Source: Gammaproteobacteria bacterium (GTDB lineage: Bacteria; Pseudomonadota; Gammaproteobacteria; Pseudomonadales; Pseudohongiellaceae). From it: a DNA stretch of 64,000 nucleotides. Positions within the stretch are counted from its first letter, which is position 1. Each line of letters starts with the position of its first letter. The stretch spans positions 1-64,000 of the forward strand of contig PCCP01000104.1 of the NCBI GenBank assembly GCA_002731775.1. The letters run 5' to 3'. Shown here piece after piece: positions 11,828-21,492 of the stretch. Below the pieces are notes generated by a model. It searched no databases. It saw only the letters and a program-made list of their open reading frames with translations, and was not told the origin of the DNA. The position numbers and the translations under genes were made by a program.

Positions 11828-11861
11828 AAAAAAAAGCGGAATGAAGAATTTCTCCAATCCG
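11828..11861 (-). terminator. Rho-independent terminator or attenuator upstream of carA
   Basis: Read leftward, positions 11861-11837 form a stem of about ten pairs (CGGATTGGAGA against TCTTCATTCCG, with one T-T mismatch and one G-U pair). One C (the complement of 11836) separates it from eight consecutive T (11835-11828). It lies about 340 bp after the dapB stop but only 51 bp before the carA start. It could end dapB transcription late or act as an attenuator in a carAB leader. No leader peptide or alternative antiterminator is obvious to me. Confidence 0.65.
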
Positions 11862-12042
11862 TTTTATTGTCAATTCGTAAAGGTTTCAGCATCGAACATA
11901 CTGAGGGAGTATATTAAGAAAAACTGGTCGACTTGTCCATCAAGTTATTGCCCATTTCTGGATATATCGGGTTTAGGCACCTTTGAATAACGTCATATAG
12001 TCTCTGTCCTTCAGGCGGTTTCGCAATCAAGGTGACAATTGG

Positions 12043-12089
12043 GCAGGTTTTTGCTCCGGCAAAACCTGCATTCCCGCCATCCATGGCGG
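12043..12089. repeat. Pair of adjacent palindromes (REP-like) between dapB and carA
   Basis: Two hairpin-forming palindromes lie side by side. At 12043-12069, GCAGGTTTT...AAAACCTGC is an 11-12-bp stem with a tetraloop and one bulge. At 12074-12089, CCGCCAT and ATGGCGG are separated by two bases. Neither is followed by a T-run on either strand, so they are poor intrinsic terminators. The arrangement resembles a REP/BIME-type extragenic unit, or a stabilising 3' structure on the dapB message. The remainder of the 11862-12202 gap shows no convincing gene. Confidence 0.4.
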
Positions 12090-12202
12090 TCAATGTAGGC
12101 GAGGGGCGTGGGCTGGGAGCGGCAGTTTTACCGGCGAAGTGCGCATTGCAGCTGTACGCTTCAGATCACGCAGAGACGGTAAGCCATGATTCAGAGGCGT
12201 CT

Positions 12203-13051
<849 letters not shown>

Positions 13052-13069
13052 TTATTTGAATTGGGGGCA

Positions 13070-13075
13070 AGTATA
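13070..13075 (-). promoter_or_regulatory. Candidate -10 element for dapB
   Basis: Read leftward, TATACT lies about 64 bp before the dapB ATG. A weak TTTAGC sits 17 bp further upstream at the -35 position. The -10 is a good sigma-70 match; the -35 is poor. The rest of the 13007-13304 gap contains a run of G near 13208 and no other signal I can support. Confidence 0.35.
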
Positions 13076-13304
13076 CAGGTGGACCAATTGAAGCTAAACC
13101 GTCCAGTGCCGGGCAATTTGACAAAAGCTGGGGAATGGCCGGTTTTTGCTGCCGCTGCTAGGGCCGAGTAAATAACTTGATGCAGGCTGCCAATTTAGGC
13201 ACACTCTCAGCCCGAGGGGGGGGGGTCCAATCATGTTCTGCAACGTGGGCCTTAGGTCAATGTCCGCCGATGCCACTGTGCTTTTTAACCAAGAATGAAG
13301 AATA

Positions 13305-13745
13305 ATGGACGAAATCCCGATCTTACAAGGTAATACCAAGAAACAACGGTATGAATCGCTGGTTGCTGCGCTATATCAGGATGTCTATCGCTATGCGTTC
13401 TGGCTCTGCAAAAACCAGCCCATGGCCGAAGATCTGGTACAGGAAACTTTTTTGCGTGCATGGCGGTCTCTTGAGAGTCTACAAAACGATAAGGCGGTCA
13501 AAGCCTGTGAAGTAATGCCCGCATTCCAGAGCGCTCATCTAATATTTGAAGGGACTCAGGGTGCTGTGAGCGTGATCGTGATTAACAATAGACCTGTTAG
13601 CATCGAGTACAGTTTTCACGACGAACGTTTCAATGGCATTGTGGTACCGATGGGCGAAGGCAATATGGTGCTGGTGGGTGAGAACAATGAAGACCTCGAG
13701 CAGTACAAGACGCTGTTCGCCGACAACATAGACTGGGTGATCTAG
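13305..13745 (+). CDS. Chimeric remnant: ECF sigma factor region 2 fused to DUF3379-like C-terminus
   Basis: An intact 146-codon frame with two unrelated halves. Residues about 1-67 are the start of an ECF (RpoE-like) sigma factor: ALYQDVYRYAFWLCKNQPMAEDLVQETFLRAWRSL is region 2.1-2.2. The DNA-reading part of region 2 and all of region 4 are missing. Residues about 68-146 resemble the C-terminal end of DUF3379 proteins, which are often encoded just after such sigma genes and end in a NIxWSI-like tail (here NIDWVI). The simplest reading is an in-frame deletion that joined adjacent sigma and partner genes near 13505. It probably cannot recognise promoters. The sigma assignment is firm; the DUF3379 assignment is from memory of the family. 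Confidence 0.7.
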   Translation: MDEIPILQGNTKKQRYESLVAALYQDVYRYAFWLCKNQPMAEDLVQETFLRAWRSLESLQNDKAVKACEVMPAFQSAHLIFEGTQGAVSVIVINNRPVSIEYSFHDERFNGIVVPMGEGNMVLVGENNEDLEQYKTLFADNIDWVI

Positions 13746-13762
13746 CACACTCGTAGAAATCG

Positions 13763-15556
13763 CTAAAACTGTTCAGCCCTAAGAGCCATCAGGGCTTCAG
13801 GCCCGGCGGCGATCTCCTCTACCAGCGCCCTGCTTCGGGGCAGTAAACGCTGGATAAAGAATTCACCGGTTTTAACCAGTCCATCACAGTAATCCTGATT
13901 GCCCTGGCCCGACTCGATCGCCGCAAAGGCAGCGGCGAGAATGCGCTGCCACATAAAGCAATACAATGTCAGGCCCATCAATTCCAGGTAAGCATAGGAA
14001 GCCGCTCCAAGCTGATCGGGATCGTCGGCTGCACTTTTAATTACAGATGCGGTGGAGTCTATCAGTCGCCGTTTACATTCTTCGAACGCGTGCAGTGGCG
14101 CTACCATGGTGGCAACCCCCCGCTGCTCCGCCACAAATTCATCCATCTCCGCAACTAACACTTGCAACAGTTCACCCTTGCCACGCACTGTTTTTCGGCC
14201 CATCAAATCCAGCGCCTGAACACCATTGGCTCCTTCATAAATTTGCGCGATGCGAGCATCGCGCACATTCTGTTCCAGCCCCCATTCGGTGATGTAACCA
14301 TGCCCTCCAAGCACCTGCTGACCCAGCACACAGGCCTCAAAACTCCGATCTGTGCAATAGGCTTTCTGCACCGGAATCAGCAGGGCCACCAATTGCTCTG
14401 CCTTATTCCGGGCTGCAGACTCAGGATGAAAGCGGGATATGTCCAGTTGCATTGCTGCATACATCGACAGGGCGCGGCCAGCAACAACATTGGATCGCAT
14501 GGTGAGCAGCATTCTTCTCACATCCGGATGCACGAGAATGGGATCGGCGGCCTGGTCGGCCTGCTGCGATCCGGACGCCGCTCTGCCCTGGAGTCGTTCT
14601 TTGGCATAGGCCGAGGCTATCTGATAGCTCGCGTCTGCCAGACCGTTGCCCTGTATGCCCATGGACAAACGAGCATAATTCATCAGGGTGAACATATTGG
14701 ACATCCCCTGGTTCAACTCACCCACTAAATAACCCTTCGCGGCCTCGAAATTGAGCACACAGGTAGCAGAAGCCCTGATGCCCATCTTGTGCTCTATTGA
14801 GCCACATTTGACAGTATTACGTTCACCAGTATTGCCGGCATCGTCGACCAGAAACTTCGGCACCAGGAATAGTGAGATGCCTCGGGGTCCGGCCGGCGCA
14901 TCGGGTAATTTGGCCAACACCAGGTGGATAATATTTTCGGTGAGGTCGTGCTCACCAGCGGTGATAAAGATCTTGGTGCCGCTCAATTCATAATTGCCAT
15001 CTGCCGTGGGCACGGCCAAGGTACGAATCATTCCCAAATCGGTGCCGGCGTGGGCTTCCGTCAGACACATACTGCCCGACCAGGTTCCGTCATACATCCT
15101 GGGGAGATACTTTTCCTTGAGTTCGGCGCTGCCAAGTCGGCTGAGGCTATGGGTGACGCCGGTGGTGAGTATGGCATAAAGCGCGAATGATGAGTTGGCG
15201 GCAAACGCCATCTCCTCCAGCAGTGCCGAAAGCACCGTCGGCATGCCCTGACCGCCATAATCGACATCACCAGTTAATGCCGGCCAGCCACCCTCAGCAT
15301 AAGCCCGGAATGCTTCCCTGAATCCTTTTGGCGTGGTGACCACACCGGCGTCGAAATGACAGCCTTCCTGATCACCGCTTTGGTTAAGCGGCGACAGCAG
15401 ACCTGCTGCCATCTTTGCAGCCGCTTCCAGGATGGCAGCAATCAGATCTTCGGTAACTTCTTCCGTGTCTGGCATTGCTGCGAATAATTCTTCTGCTTTG
15501 AATACATCACTCAACAGAAACCGCATGTCCGTTAACGGAGCACTATAGGTCGGCAT
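13763..15556 (-). CDS. Acyl-CoA dehydrogenase, large (DmdC/AcdA-like) subfamily
   Basis: FAD enzyme that introduces a trans-2,3 double bond into an acyl-CoA. At 597 residues it belongs to the long subfamily that includes 3-methylmercaptopropionyl-CoA dehydrogenase DmdC and fatty acyl-CoA dehydrogenases, with an extra C-terminal domain. Visible features are the N-terminal helical domain, the MCLTEAHAGTDLG flavin segment, the ITAGEHDLTENI region, and the active-site glutamate in AQIYEGANGVQALDL. The true substrate cannot be told from sequence. It stands alone, convergent with the sigma chimera, and has no visible beta-oxidation partners nearby. Confidence 0.9.
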   Translation of the reverse strand: MPTYSAPLTDMRFLLSDVFKAEELFAAMPDTEEVTEDLIAAILEAAAKMAAGLLSPLNQSGDQEGCHFDAGVVTTPKGFREAFRAYAEGGWPALTGDVDYGGQGMPTVLSALLEEMAFAANSSFALYAILTTGVTHSLSRLGSAELKEKYLPRMYDGTWSGSMCLTEAHAGTDLGMIRTLAVPTADGNYELSGTKIFITAGEHDLTENIIHLVLAKLPDAPAGPRGISLFLVPKFLVDDAGNTGERNTVKCGSIEHKMGIRASATCVLNFEAAKGYLVGELNQGMSNMFTLMNYARLSMGIQGNGLADASYQIASAYAKERLQGRAASGSQQADQAADPILVHPDVRRMLLTMRSNVVAGRALSMYAAMQLDISRFHPESAARNKAEQLVALLIPVQKAYCTDRSFEACVLGQQVLGGHGYITEWGLEQNVRDARIAQIYEGANGVQALDLMGRKTVRGKGELLQVLVAEMDEFVAEQRGVATMVAPLHAFEECKRRLIDSTASVIKSAADDPDQLGAASYAYLELMGLTLYCFMWQRILAAAFAAIESGQGNQDYCDGLVKTGEFFIQRLLPRSRALVEEIAAGPEALMALRAEQF

Positions 15557-15740
15557 CTTTTCTGTTCCCCGGTTTACTCACTGCGAATCACAATTATAAG
15601 TGAAGCAGCCGCGAACAGGTACTCCCTATTGTGGCCAAACCTTGGTGGTTTTCGCGGCACTGCCTATACTCAGATTGCGCCTTTGCAACCCTGCTCCCGA
15701 AGCCTTCTATTCGAAGTAGCCCTAAGACAGGGAAACCCCT

Positions 15741-16478
15741 TTGCCGGAGACACCGGTGCTGAATCTTTCCCGACGACTGCTGCAGCTGATGCCCAGTCCG
15801 TGCATTGTCTGCGGAAAATCCAGCCGGGCTGCATACAGCCTGTGCCCGGATTGTGAATTCGATTTACCCTGGGCCGGACCCTGCTGTATTCGCTGTGGCG
15901 AGGAACTACCCGCAACTGCTCCAAACCCCAGATCATGCGCTGGATGTACGCTACATCCACCTCCCTTTGCGTGCTGCAGAGCGGCTTTTCGTTACCAATC
16001 GCCAATCGACAGTCTGCTCTCCGGCTTCAAATTCAGGGCGCGATTCGAAGCCGGCAATGTTCTGGCGCTCCTGTTAGCAGAAAAAATCGCACAACACTAT
16101 AGAAATACCACCCCACCGGATTTGTTATTACCGGTCCCGCTACATCCAAAACGCCTGCGCCAGCGCGGATTTAACCAGGCGCTGGAGATCGCCAGAGTAG
16201 TGTCGAAAAAATGCGATATACCTCTCAGTCGAAATGCCATCGTGAAAATGCGGGATACCACGGCTCAGACAAAGATGCATTCCGCAGGCGCCCGCAAGCA
16301 GAATTTAAAAAATGCCTTTGGCGTGGCGGACAATGTGTTACTGCATCGGGTGAAATCGGTGGCGCTGATCGATGACGTGGTGACAACCATGGCGACGGTG
16401 TCTTCGGTGAGCAGAGAATTGCGAGGCTGCGGAATCCGTCACATCGACGTCTGGTGTCTGGCACGGGCCAGTCGCTGA
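15741..16478 (+). CDS. comF: ComF family protein (phosphoribosyltransferase fold)
   Basis: A 245-residue ComF/GntX-type protein, linked in other bacteria to DNA uptake or use of external DNA. Cys pairs at 21/24 and 35/38, then 49/52 and 66/69, form an N-terminal zinc-finger module. A PRPP-binding-type domain follows, with LLLPVPLHPKRLRQRGFNQA and the loop DDVVTTM at 211-217, where most homologues have a glycine in place of Met217. The start is uncertain: a TTG at 15741 is used here, while a GTG five codons later and an ATG at codon 17 are alternatives. Confidence 0.88.
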   Translation: MPETPVLNLSRRLLQLMPSPCIVCGKSSRAAYSLCPDCEFDLPWAGPCCIRCGEELPATAPNPRSCAGCTLHPPPFACCRAAFRYQSPIDSLLSGFKFRARFEAGNVLALLLAEKIAQHYRNTTPPDLLLPVPLHPKRLRQRGFNQALEIARVVSKKCDIPLSRNAIVKMRDTTAQTKMHSAGARKQNLKNAFGVADNVLLHRVKSVALIDDVVTTMATVSSVSRELRGCGIRHIDVWCLARASR

Positions 16479-16575
16479 TCGCAGTCACAAGACGTTGCCG
16501 CTGAGTGGTGTGCGAGAGGACACCGACCCTGAATTTTTTAGAGCCGAGGTTTAAGGTCGGATGAATACTGATCGA

Positions 16576-17508
16576 TCAGAATTGATACTTGATGGAGCCG
16601 TAGGCGACGCGACCATTTTGATCGAGGATGCGGGTATTGGAGTTGAAGATCTGTGCGGTATTTTCATTGAAAATATTACGAATTCCGAAGGAGATAATAG
16701 CGCGAGCATTGGAGCCCGTTTCAACGCTATAGCCGTACTGAAAATCCACTGTGGTGATGTTGTCGACCAAGTCGTTAAGCTCATCAATATCCAACTCGCT
16801 GATATCCTTGAACGAATTGATATAGTTAGTGATGGCACTGGCAGTGTGATTGCCGACTTGCCAGCTGAGCATCAGGCTGCTTTGCAACTCAGGACTTACC
16901 ATTCTGTCTTGAAGGCCGCCGAGTTCGCCGCCACCAAGCTCCAACAGGCTGCCCTGGTTGTCAAACTGCTCGACGTAGGTAGTCTTGGAACTGAGTGTAA
17001 ACTGGCCGAATCTGGATGTATCCCAGACATAGGAAGCGCCAAGATCGAAGCCCTGGGTCTCCAGCTTGGAACCCAGTAGCGGATTGCTCAACCCAAATTC
17101 ATTAATGTCAGAGTCTTCGATATAAAGTTGTGACGGTCCGTTTTGCCAGCGGTTGCTGCCAATGCTTCTAGCAGGGGCTTCATCGACCTGCAGGCGCCAG
17201 GCGTCGGCGCGTACATTCAGCCCGGTGAAGGGACTGATCTGCACACCCAGATTAAAATTCAGTACGTCGTCGATAACCGCGCCCTGAAAGTCTTTCTGCT
17301 CGATGTTGCGATCCATCCGGAACAGCGGAGCGTCAATTAAAGAGGAAGACGGTGCAACGCGGAAACTGGTGACAACATCGGCATCACCGGCGTCGAAGCT
17401 ATCATTCTGAATCTGAGCCACGCTTTGGCCCTGGGCCACAGCAAGGGGCATGGAGCCAGCCACCGTGAACAGTAAAGCCAATGCAATCTGTGTGGGTTTG
17501 CAATTCAT
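16576..17508 (-). CDS. Short TonB-dependent-receptor-like outer-membrane barrel lacking a plug
   Basis: A 310-residue product with a clear signal peptide (MNCKPTQIALALLFTVAGSM...AVAQ). Sequence resembling only the final strands of a TonB-dependent receptor barrel follows. Near the end, VDFQYGYSV...IISFGIRNIFNE and a closing YGSIKYQF with terminal Phe are typical of the last strands and the BAM recognition signal. No plug domain and no TonB box are visible, and typical receptors have over 650 residues. It may be a receptor gene shortened by internal deletion that kept its signal peptide, or a small barrel of unknown role. Its reading frame is intact. Confidence 0.65.
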   Translation of the reverse strand: MNCKPTQIALALLFTVAGSMPLAVAQGQSVAQIQNDSFDAGDADVVTSFRVAPSSSLIDAPLFRMDRNIEQKDFQGAVIDDVLNFNLGVQISPFTGLNVRADAWRLQVDEAPARSIGSNRWQNGPSQLYIEDSDINEFGLSNPLLGSKLETQGFDLGASYVWDTSRFGQFTLSSKTTYVEQFDNQGSLLELGGGELGGLQDRMVSPELQSSLMLSWQVGNHTASAITNYINSFKDISELDIDELNDLVDNITTVDFQYGYSVETGSNARAIISFGIRNIFNENTAQIFNSNTRILDQNGRVAYGSIKYQF

Positions 17509-17801
17509 ACCTTGGTTTCTTTCTGCCCCGTTGATCCAGACTATCGAGCTGCCCGGTTCCGTTATGTAGTTAATCTCACGGGATCCGGCCCCGATTGTTC
17601 TCCACAGGAATCGTCGGAGATGTTTTGAATACACCAAACAACTTCAGCATCCTACCATTGCCGGGGGAATATGGACACTTAATTTGTGTGAATCGGTGCG
17701 CAAAAACGGCCGCCTGACGCGCCGTGCGCCGGTATCACTGGGATTTCGCCGCAGACCGTCGAATCCCATATTTTATTGTTATAATTCAACAGTTTAAATT
17801 T

Positions 17802-18389
17802 CTAAAAAGACTTCAGGCGCGACACAGCCCCGACACAATCCAGGCCTGAGAGCAGCGCTTGCACGGTCAGGGTCTGTCCTGGCAAGATCAGACCGGGAAC
17901 CAGCTCTGTCAGGGGTGCCAGCACAAATCGCCTGAGGTGGGCGCGGGGATGGGGCAGCACCAGGCTGCCTGAATCGGAGTGCAGCTTGCCCCAGCAAATT
18001 AAATCCAGATCCAGCGAGCGTGCTCGATGGAGAGAAGTGGCGCTGGCCTGGCTGCTTATTTTGCCTCTATCTCCGCTCTGTTTGCGCCCAAAACGCCTCT
18101 CGATGCGATGCAGTTCCTCAAGAAAGGCCACTGCAGACAGGTGCCCCAGAGGCTTTAAGATGATTATCCCATTGATGAAATCTGGCGTGCCGGGAGTACA
18201 GCCCAGGGGTTCGGTTTGGTAGAAAGACGAAACCAGTACCGGAGCAAGACTGAATGCCCGTAGTGTTTCGATGGCAACGCCGAGTACGTCTGCAACTGAA
18301 CGCTTACCATAGGCAAGATTCGAACCGAAGCTCACAATCGCGGTGAGCGGCCCCCCATCCTCAAGCGTGATATTGACTTGAGAGCTCAT
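17802..18389 (-). CDS. folK: 2-amino-4-hydroxy-6-hydroxymethyldihydropteridine pyrophosphokinase (divergent)
   Basis: Transfers pyrophosphate from ATP to 6-hydroxymethyl-7,8-dihydropterin, making the FolP substrate. The product shows SFGSNLAYG, the [10 protein letters not shown] pterin loop, FINGIIIL, the RSLDLDLI metal-binding segment and [16 protein letters not shown]. It is unusual in that the arm before RSLDLD, normally RWGPRTLDLD, carries a serine/alanine-rich insertion of about 14 residues and lacks the conserved Trp-Gly-Pro. The start giving [12 protein letters not shown] overlaps the 3' end of hemE by 29 bp. Another ATG lies five codons upstream. Confidence 0.9.
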   Translation of the reverse strand: MSSQVNITLEDGGPLTAIVSFGSNLAYGKRSVADVLGVAIETLRAFSLAPVLVSSFYQTEPLGCTPGTPDFINGIIILKPLGHLSAVAFLEELHRIERRFGRKQSGDRGKISSQASATSLHRARSLDLDLICWGKLHSDSGSLVLPHPRAHLRRFVLAPLTELVPGLILPGQTLTVQALLSGLDCVGAVSRLKSF

Positions 18390-19422
18390 GGACCGCCTCC
18401 ACAAACACTGCCACGTGTTCAGGATCTACTTCTGGTGTTATTCCATGCCCCAAATTGAAGACATGCCCGGAGCCGGCACCGAAGCTTTTAAGGATGGTAG
18501 CCACCTCCCTGCGAATGGATTCGATGCTTGCATAGAGCAGGGTCGGATCCATATTTCCCTGCAGTGCTACCCGCTCTCCAACTTGGCTTCTTGCCGTGCC
18601 GATGTCCGTGGTCCAATCCAGGCCAATGGCCTGACACGCACAATCGGCAATTGCCTGTAACCACTGGCCACCATTCTTGGTGAAGACGATCACCGGCACC
18701 TTGCGCCCTTCGTTTTCCGTGATCAGCCCGCCAATAATCTTGCTCATGTAGTCGAGAGAGAATTCCCGGTAGGCGGCGCTAGTGAGGATGCCACCCCAGG
18801 TATCGAATATCTGCAGGGCCTGTGCACCGGCCCGAATCTGGGCATTGAGGTAGTCGGTAACCGCCAGCGCCAGCTTATCCAGCAACAGATGCATCGCCTC
18901 GGGATGATTGTACAAGAACTGTTTGGCGAATCGAAAATCCTTGCTGCCGCCACCTTCTATCATATAAGTAGCCAGAGTCCAGGGACTGCCGGAGAAACCG
19001 ATCAGCGGTACCGATCCATTCAATTCCTTCCTGATAAGCGCAACCGCATCGGTGACATAAGAAAGCTCATCGGCAATATTCACATCGGGCAAGTTGTCCA
19101 CATCGGCTGCCGAGCGAATGACTTTGCGAAACTTCGGCCCCTCACCTTCGGCAAAATAAAGCCCCTGGCCCATGGCATCGGGTATGGTCAATATATCCGA
19201 AAACAAAATTGCGGCATCGAAGGCATAGCGTCGCAGTGGTTGCAGCGTGACTTCACAGGCCAGTTCTGGATTCTGGCACAGAGACAGAAAATCTCCGGCC
19301 TGTTTGCGGATGCTGCGATACTCAGGCAGGTAGCGTCCAGCCTGTCGCATCATCCATACCGGCGTTACGTCGACTTTCTCCCTCGCCAAGGCTTTCAGGA
19401 ACCGATCATTTTTTAGCAACAC
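18361..19422 (-). CDS. hemE: Uroporphyrinogen decarboxylase
   Basis: Decarboxylates the four acetates of uroporphyrinogen III to give coproporphyrinogen III in heme synthesis. Length is 353 residues. Both family signatures are present: [16 protein letters not shown] near residue 21 and [19 protein letters not shown] near residue 145. The start is GTG with AGGGG six bases upstream. It lies downstream of aroB after 231 bp. In Pseudomonas-type genomes damX-like and gltBD genes normally stand in that gap, and they are absent here. Confidence 0.97.
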   Translation of the reverse strand: MLLKNDRFLKALAREKVDVTPVWMMRQAGRYLPEYRSIRKQAGDFLSLCQNPELACEVTLQPLRRYAFDAAILFSDILTIPDAMGQGLYFAEGEGPKFRKVIRSAADVDNLPDVNIADELSYVTDAVALIRKELNGSVPLIGFSGSPWTLATYMIEGGGSKDFRFAKQFLYNHPEAMHLLLDKLALAVTDYLNAQIRAGAQALQIFDTWGGILTSAAYREFSLDYMSKIIGGLITENEGRKVPVIVFTKNGGQWLQAIADCACQAIGLDWTTDIGTARSQVGERVALQGNMDPTLLYASIESIRREVATILKSFGAGSGHVFNLGHGITPEVDPEHVAVFVEAVHELSSQYHA

Positions 19423-19551
19423 AGGACACCCCTGTCCAACTTATCTTCAGTTTTGCCACAGGATCAAGCCCAGCCGTGATCATGGGAATTAACCAGGACC
19501 CGCTAAGCAGGCAGGCACCATCACTGCAAGAAGGCTTAAAAAAGGGGGACA

Positions 19552-19579
19552 ATTCTACACGAGCCATTCATATACACAA
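19552..19579 (-). promoter_or_regulatory. Candidate sigma-70 promoter for hemE
   Basis: Read leftward, TTGTGT (19579-19574), a 16-bp spacer and TAGAAT (19557-19552) lie about 130 bp before the hemE GTG, inside the aroB-hemE gap. A C-run and T-run follow the -10, so the leader is pyrimidine-rich. Confidence 0.4.
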
Positions 19580-19653
19580 TGAATGGGAGGGAAAGGGGGT
19601 CGGGAAGCATGGTAACGGCTCAAACTCGAGATCTAAATAGTTTCTCTGGCAGT

Positions 19654-20769
19654 TCACATACAGAGCCGGTTTCCAGCTTTCAACGTCGCTTGCAGGCACT
19701 CGCTATCGATATCAGTTTCGATTACAGCCTGCCCGATAGCCGTCAGCAACACGAAACGGACCTTACCCAGTTCGGCTTTCTTATCACTCGCCATGAGTTC
19801 CTGGTACTGCTGCGTACTTATGCCGGCAGGAGGAACTACGGGCAAACCAAAATTATTCTCCAGAACTGTCCTCACCTGCTGTGCGGATTGCTGGTCAATC
19901 CACCCCAAGCGCATGGATAGATCCGCCGCCATGACCATCCCCATGGCGACGGCTTCTCCATGCAGCCAAGTGCCATAGCCTGTGGCTGTCTCTATCGCAT
20001 GCCCGAAGGTATGGCCCAGATTCAGTAAGGCTCGAACCCCGGACTCTTTCTCATCCGCAGCCACAACATCGGCCTTAACCTCGCAGCAGGTTTTGATTGC
20101 CTGGGTTAGGCAGGCCGCATCCAGTTGCAGCAGCTTTTCGCTATTTTCTGCCAGCCAATGGAAAAATTTCGGCTTGCTTATCAATCCATATTTCAACACC
20201 TCGGCCAGCCCTGCTCTCACTTCACGTGCAGGCAGCGTAGTGAGGACGTCGGTGTCTACAATCACGCACTGCGGTTGGTAAAAGGCGCCAATCATATTCT
20301 TGCCCAGTGGATGATTCACGCCAGTTTTGCCACCCACGGCAGAATCAACCTGTGCCAGCAGAGTCGTTGGCATTTGAATAAACTGTATGCCGCGCAGGTA
20401 GGTCGCTGCGGCAAAGCCGGTAATATCTCCCACCACTCCTCCACCCAGTGCCACCAGCACAGTATTGCGGTCGTATTTGCCGGCCAGAAGCTGGTCATAG
20501 ATGTGGCCTACGGCAGCCAAATTCTTGTGGGCCTCTCCATCGGGTAGCACGATGGCTTTACAAGAGGATCCCCCGGAACCTGCCAATTGTGCCGCAGTGA
20601 ATGTTGATTTTGCTTGTTCCAGATAGAGCGGCGCCACCACATCATTGGTCACGACAACAACCCGGCCACCGGCGAGGTAGGGTGCCACCAATTCTGCGCT
20701 GGCAATGAGTTTCGAGCCGATATGGATTGGGTAAGTTCTCTCACCCAAGTTTACTGCCACTGTTTGCAT
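19654..20769 (-). CDS. aroB: 3-dehydroquinate synthase
   Basis: Second step of the shikimate pathway, converting DAHP to 3-dehydroquinate using NAD+ and a divalent metal. The 371-residue protein shows the NAD-binding loop ALGGGVVGDITGFAAATYLRG, the PTTLLAQVDSAVGGKTGVN active-site segment and the metal-ligand histidines in NLGHTFGHAIE. It follows aroK by 22 bp, the conserved aroK-aroB pair behind pilQ. Confidence 0.98.
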   Translation of the reverse strand: MQTVAVNLGERTYPIHIGSKLIASAELVAPYLAGGRVVVVTNDVVAPLYLEQAKSTFTAAQLAGSGGSSCKAIVLPDGEAHKNLAAVGHIYDQLLAGKYDRNTVLVALGGGVVGDITGFAAATYLRGIQFIQMPTTLLAQVDSAVGGKTGVNHPLGKNMIGAFYQPQCVIVDTDVLTTLPAREVRAGLAEVLKYGLISKPKFFHWLAENSEKLLQLDAACLTQAIKTCCEVKADVVAADEKESGVRALLNLGHTFGHAIETATGYGTWLHGEAVAMGMVMAADLSMRLGWIDQQSAQQVRTVLENNFGLPVVPPAGISTQQYQELMASDKKAELGKVRFVLLTAIGQAVIETDIDSECLQATLKAGNRLCM

Positions 20770-20791
20770 AGGGTATTTCCAGCCTGTCCGA

Positions 20792-21340
20792 TCAGTCCTG
20801 ATTGGATTCAGAACGCATCTTTACCATCTGATCCAGCTGTTTGCTAATTTCCTGACTCACGGATTTAGGGTTCCGCCGATCGGTATCGACAATGATGTTG
20901 GCCACTTCGAGGTATAGCGGATCGCGAATGGCCATAAGCTCGCGAATTTTTGATTCCGGATCAGCCGTTTGCAACAGCGGCCGGTTCTTATCGCGACTGG
21001 TGCGCTCCACTTGTTGGGCAATGGAAGCGCGCAAGTATATGACCACGCCTCTACTGCTCAAACAAGCCCGATTCTCGGCCGCAAGAACTGCGCCTCCGCC
21101 CGTGGCCAATACCACATTGTGCCTGGCGCTCAAGCACTCAATCATGCGAATTTCGCGCAGACGGAAGCCACTCTCGCCCTCAACATCGAAGATCCAGGGA
21201 ATATCTGCGCCGGTGGAAATTTCGATCTCTCGATCGGAATCGGCAAACTCGAGACCGAGTAATTCGGATAGCGCTCGCCCTATGGTGGACTTGCCCACGC
21301 CCATCGGACCCACCAGAAAAATATTGCCAGAAAACCTCAT
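20792..21340 (-). CDS. aroK: Shikimate kinase
   Basis: Phosphorylates shikimate at O3. The 182-residue P-loop kinase has Walker A GPMGVGKSTIGR at residues 12-23, the shikimate-binding DSDREIE segment, the GESGFR motif, the Walker-B-like ATGGGAV and the lid RTSRDKNRPLL. It lies between pilQ and aroB, the usual gammaproteobacterial arrangement. Confidence 0.97.
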   Translation of the reverse strand: MRFSGNIFLVGPMGVGKSTIGRALSELLGLEFADSDREIEISTGADIPWIFDVEGESGFRLREIRMIECLSARHNVVLATGGGAVLAAENRACLSSRGVVIYLRASIAQQVERTSRDKNRPLLQTADPESKIRELMAIRDPLYLEVANIIVDTDRRNPKSVSQEISKQLDQMVKMRSESNQD

Positions 21341-21492
21341 GACATGGATACCAGAATCAGTTTACATCGAATATTGTACTCGCCAGGCCAGCCGCCGGAA
21401 CGCAGGGCTTTAATAAATCAGGCAGCTGGAATCAGCTGTCGGCATAGATCACTCAAATTAGAGGATCATTGCTGTGTACCGGGGCTGCTGAA

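Noticed and set aside
15670-16005. Leftward frame opposite comF
   Set aside because: It lies antisense to the zinc-finger part of comF and has no supporting signal.
17702-17725. Possible terminator after folK (leftward ACGGC-N10-GCCGT with a T-run)
   Set aside because: Only a 5-bp stem with a large loop, 75 bp after the stop; too weak to call.
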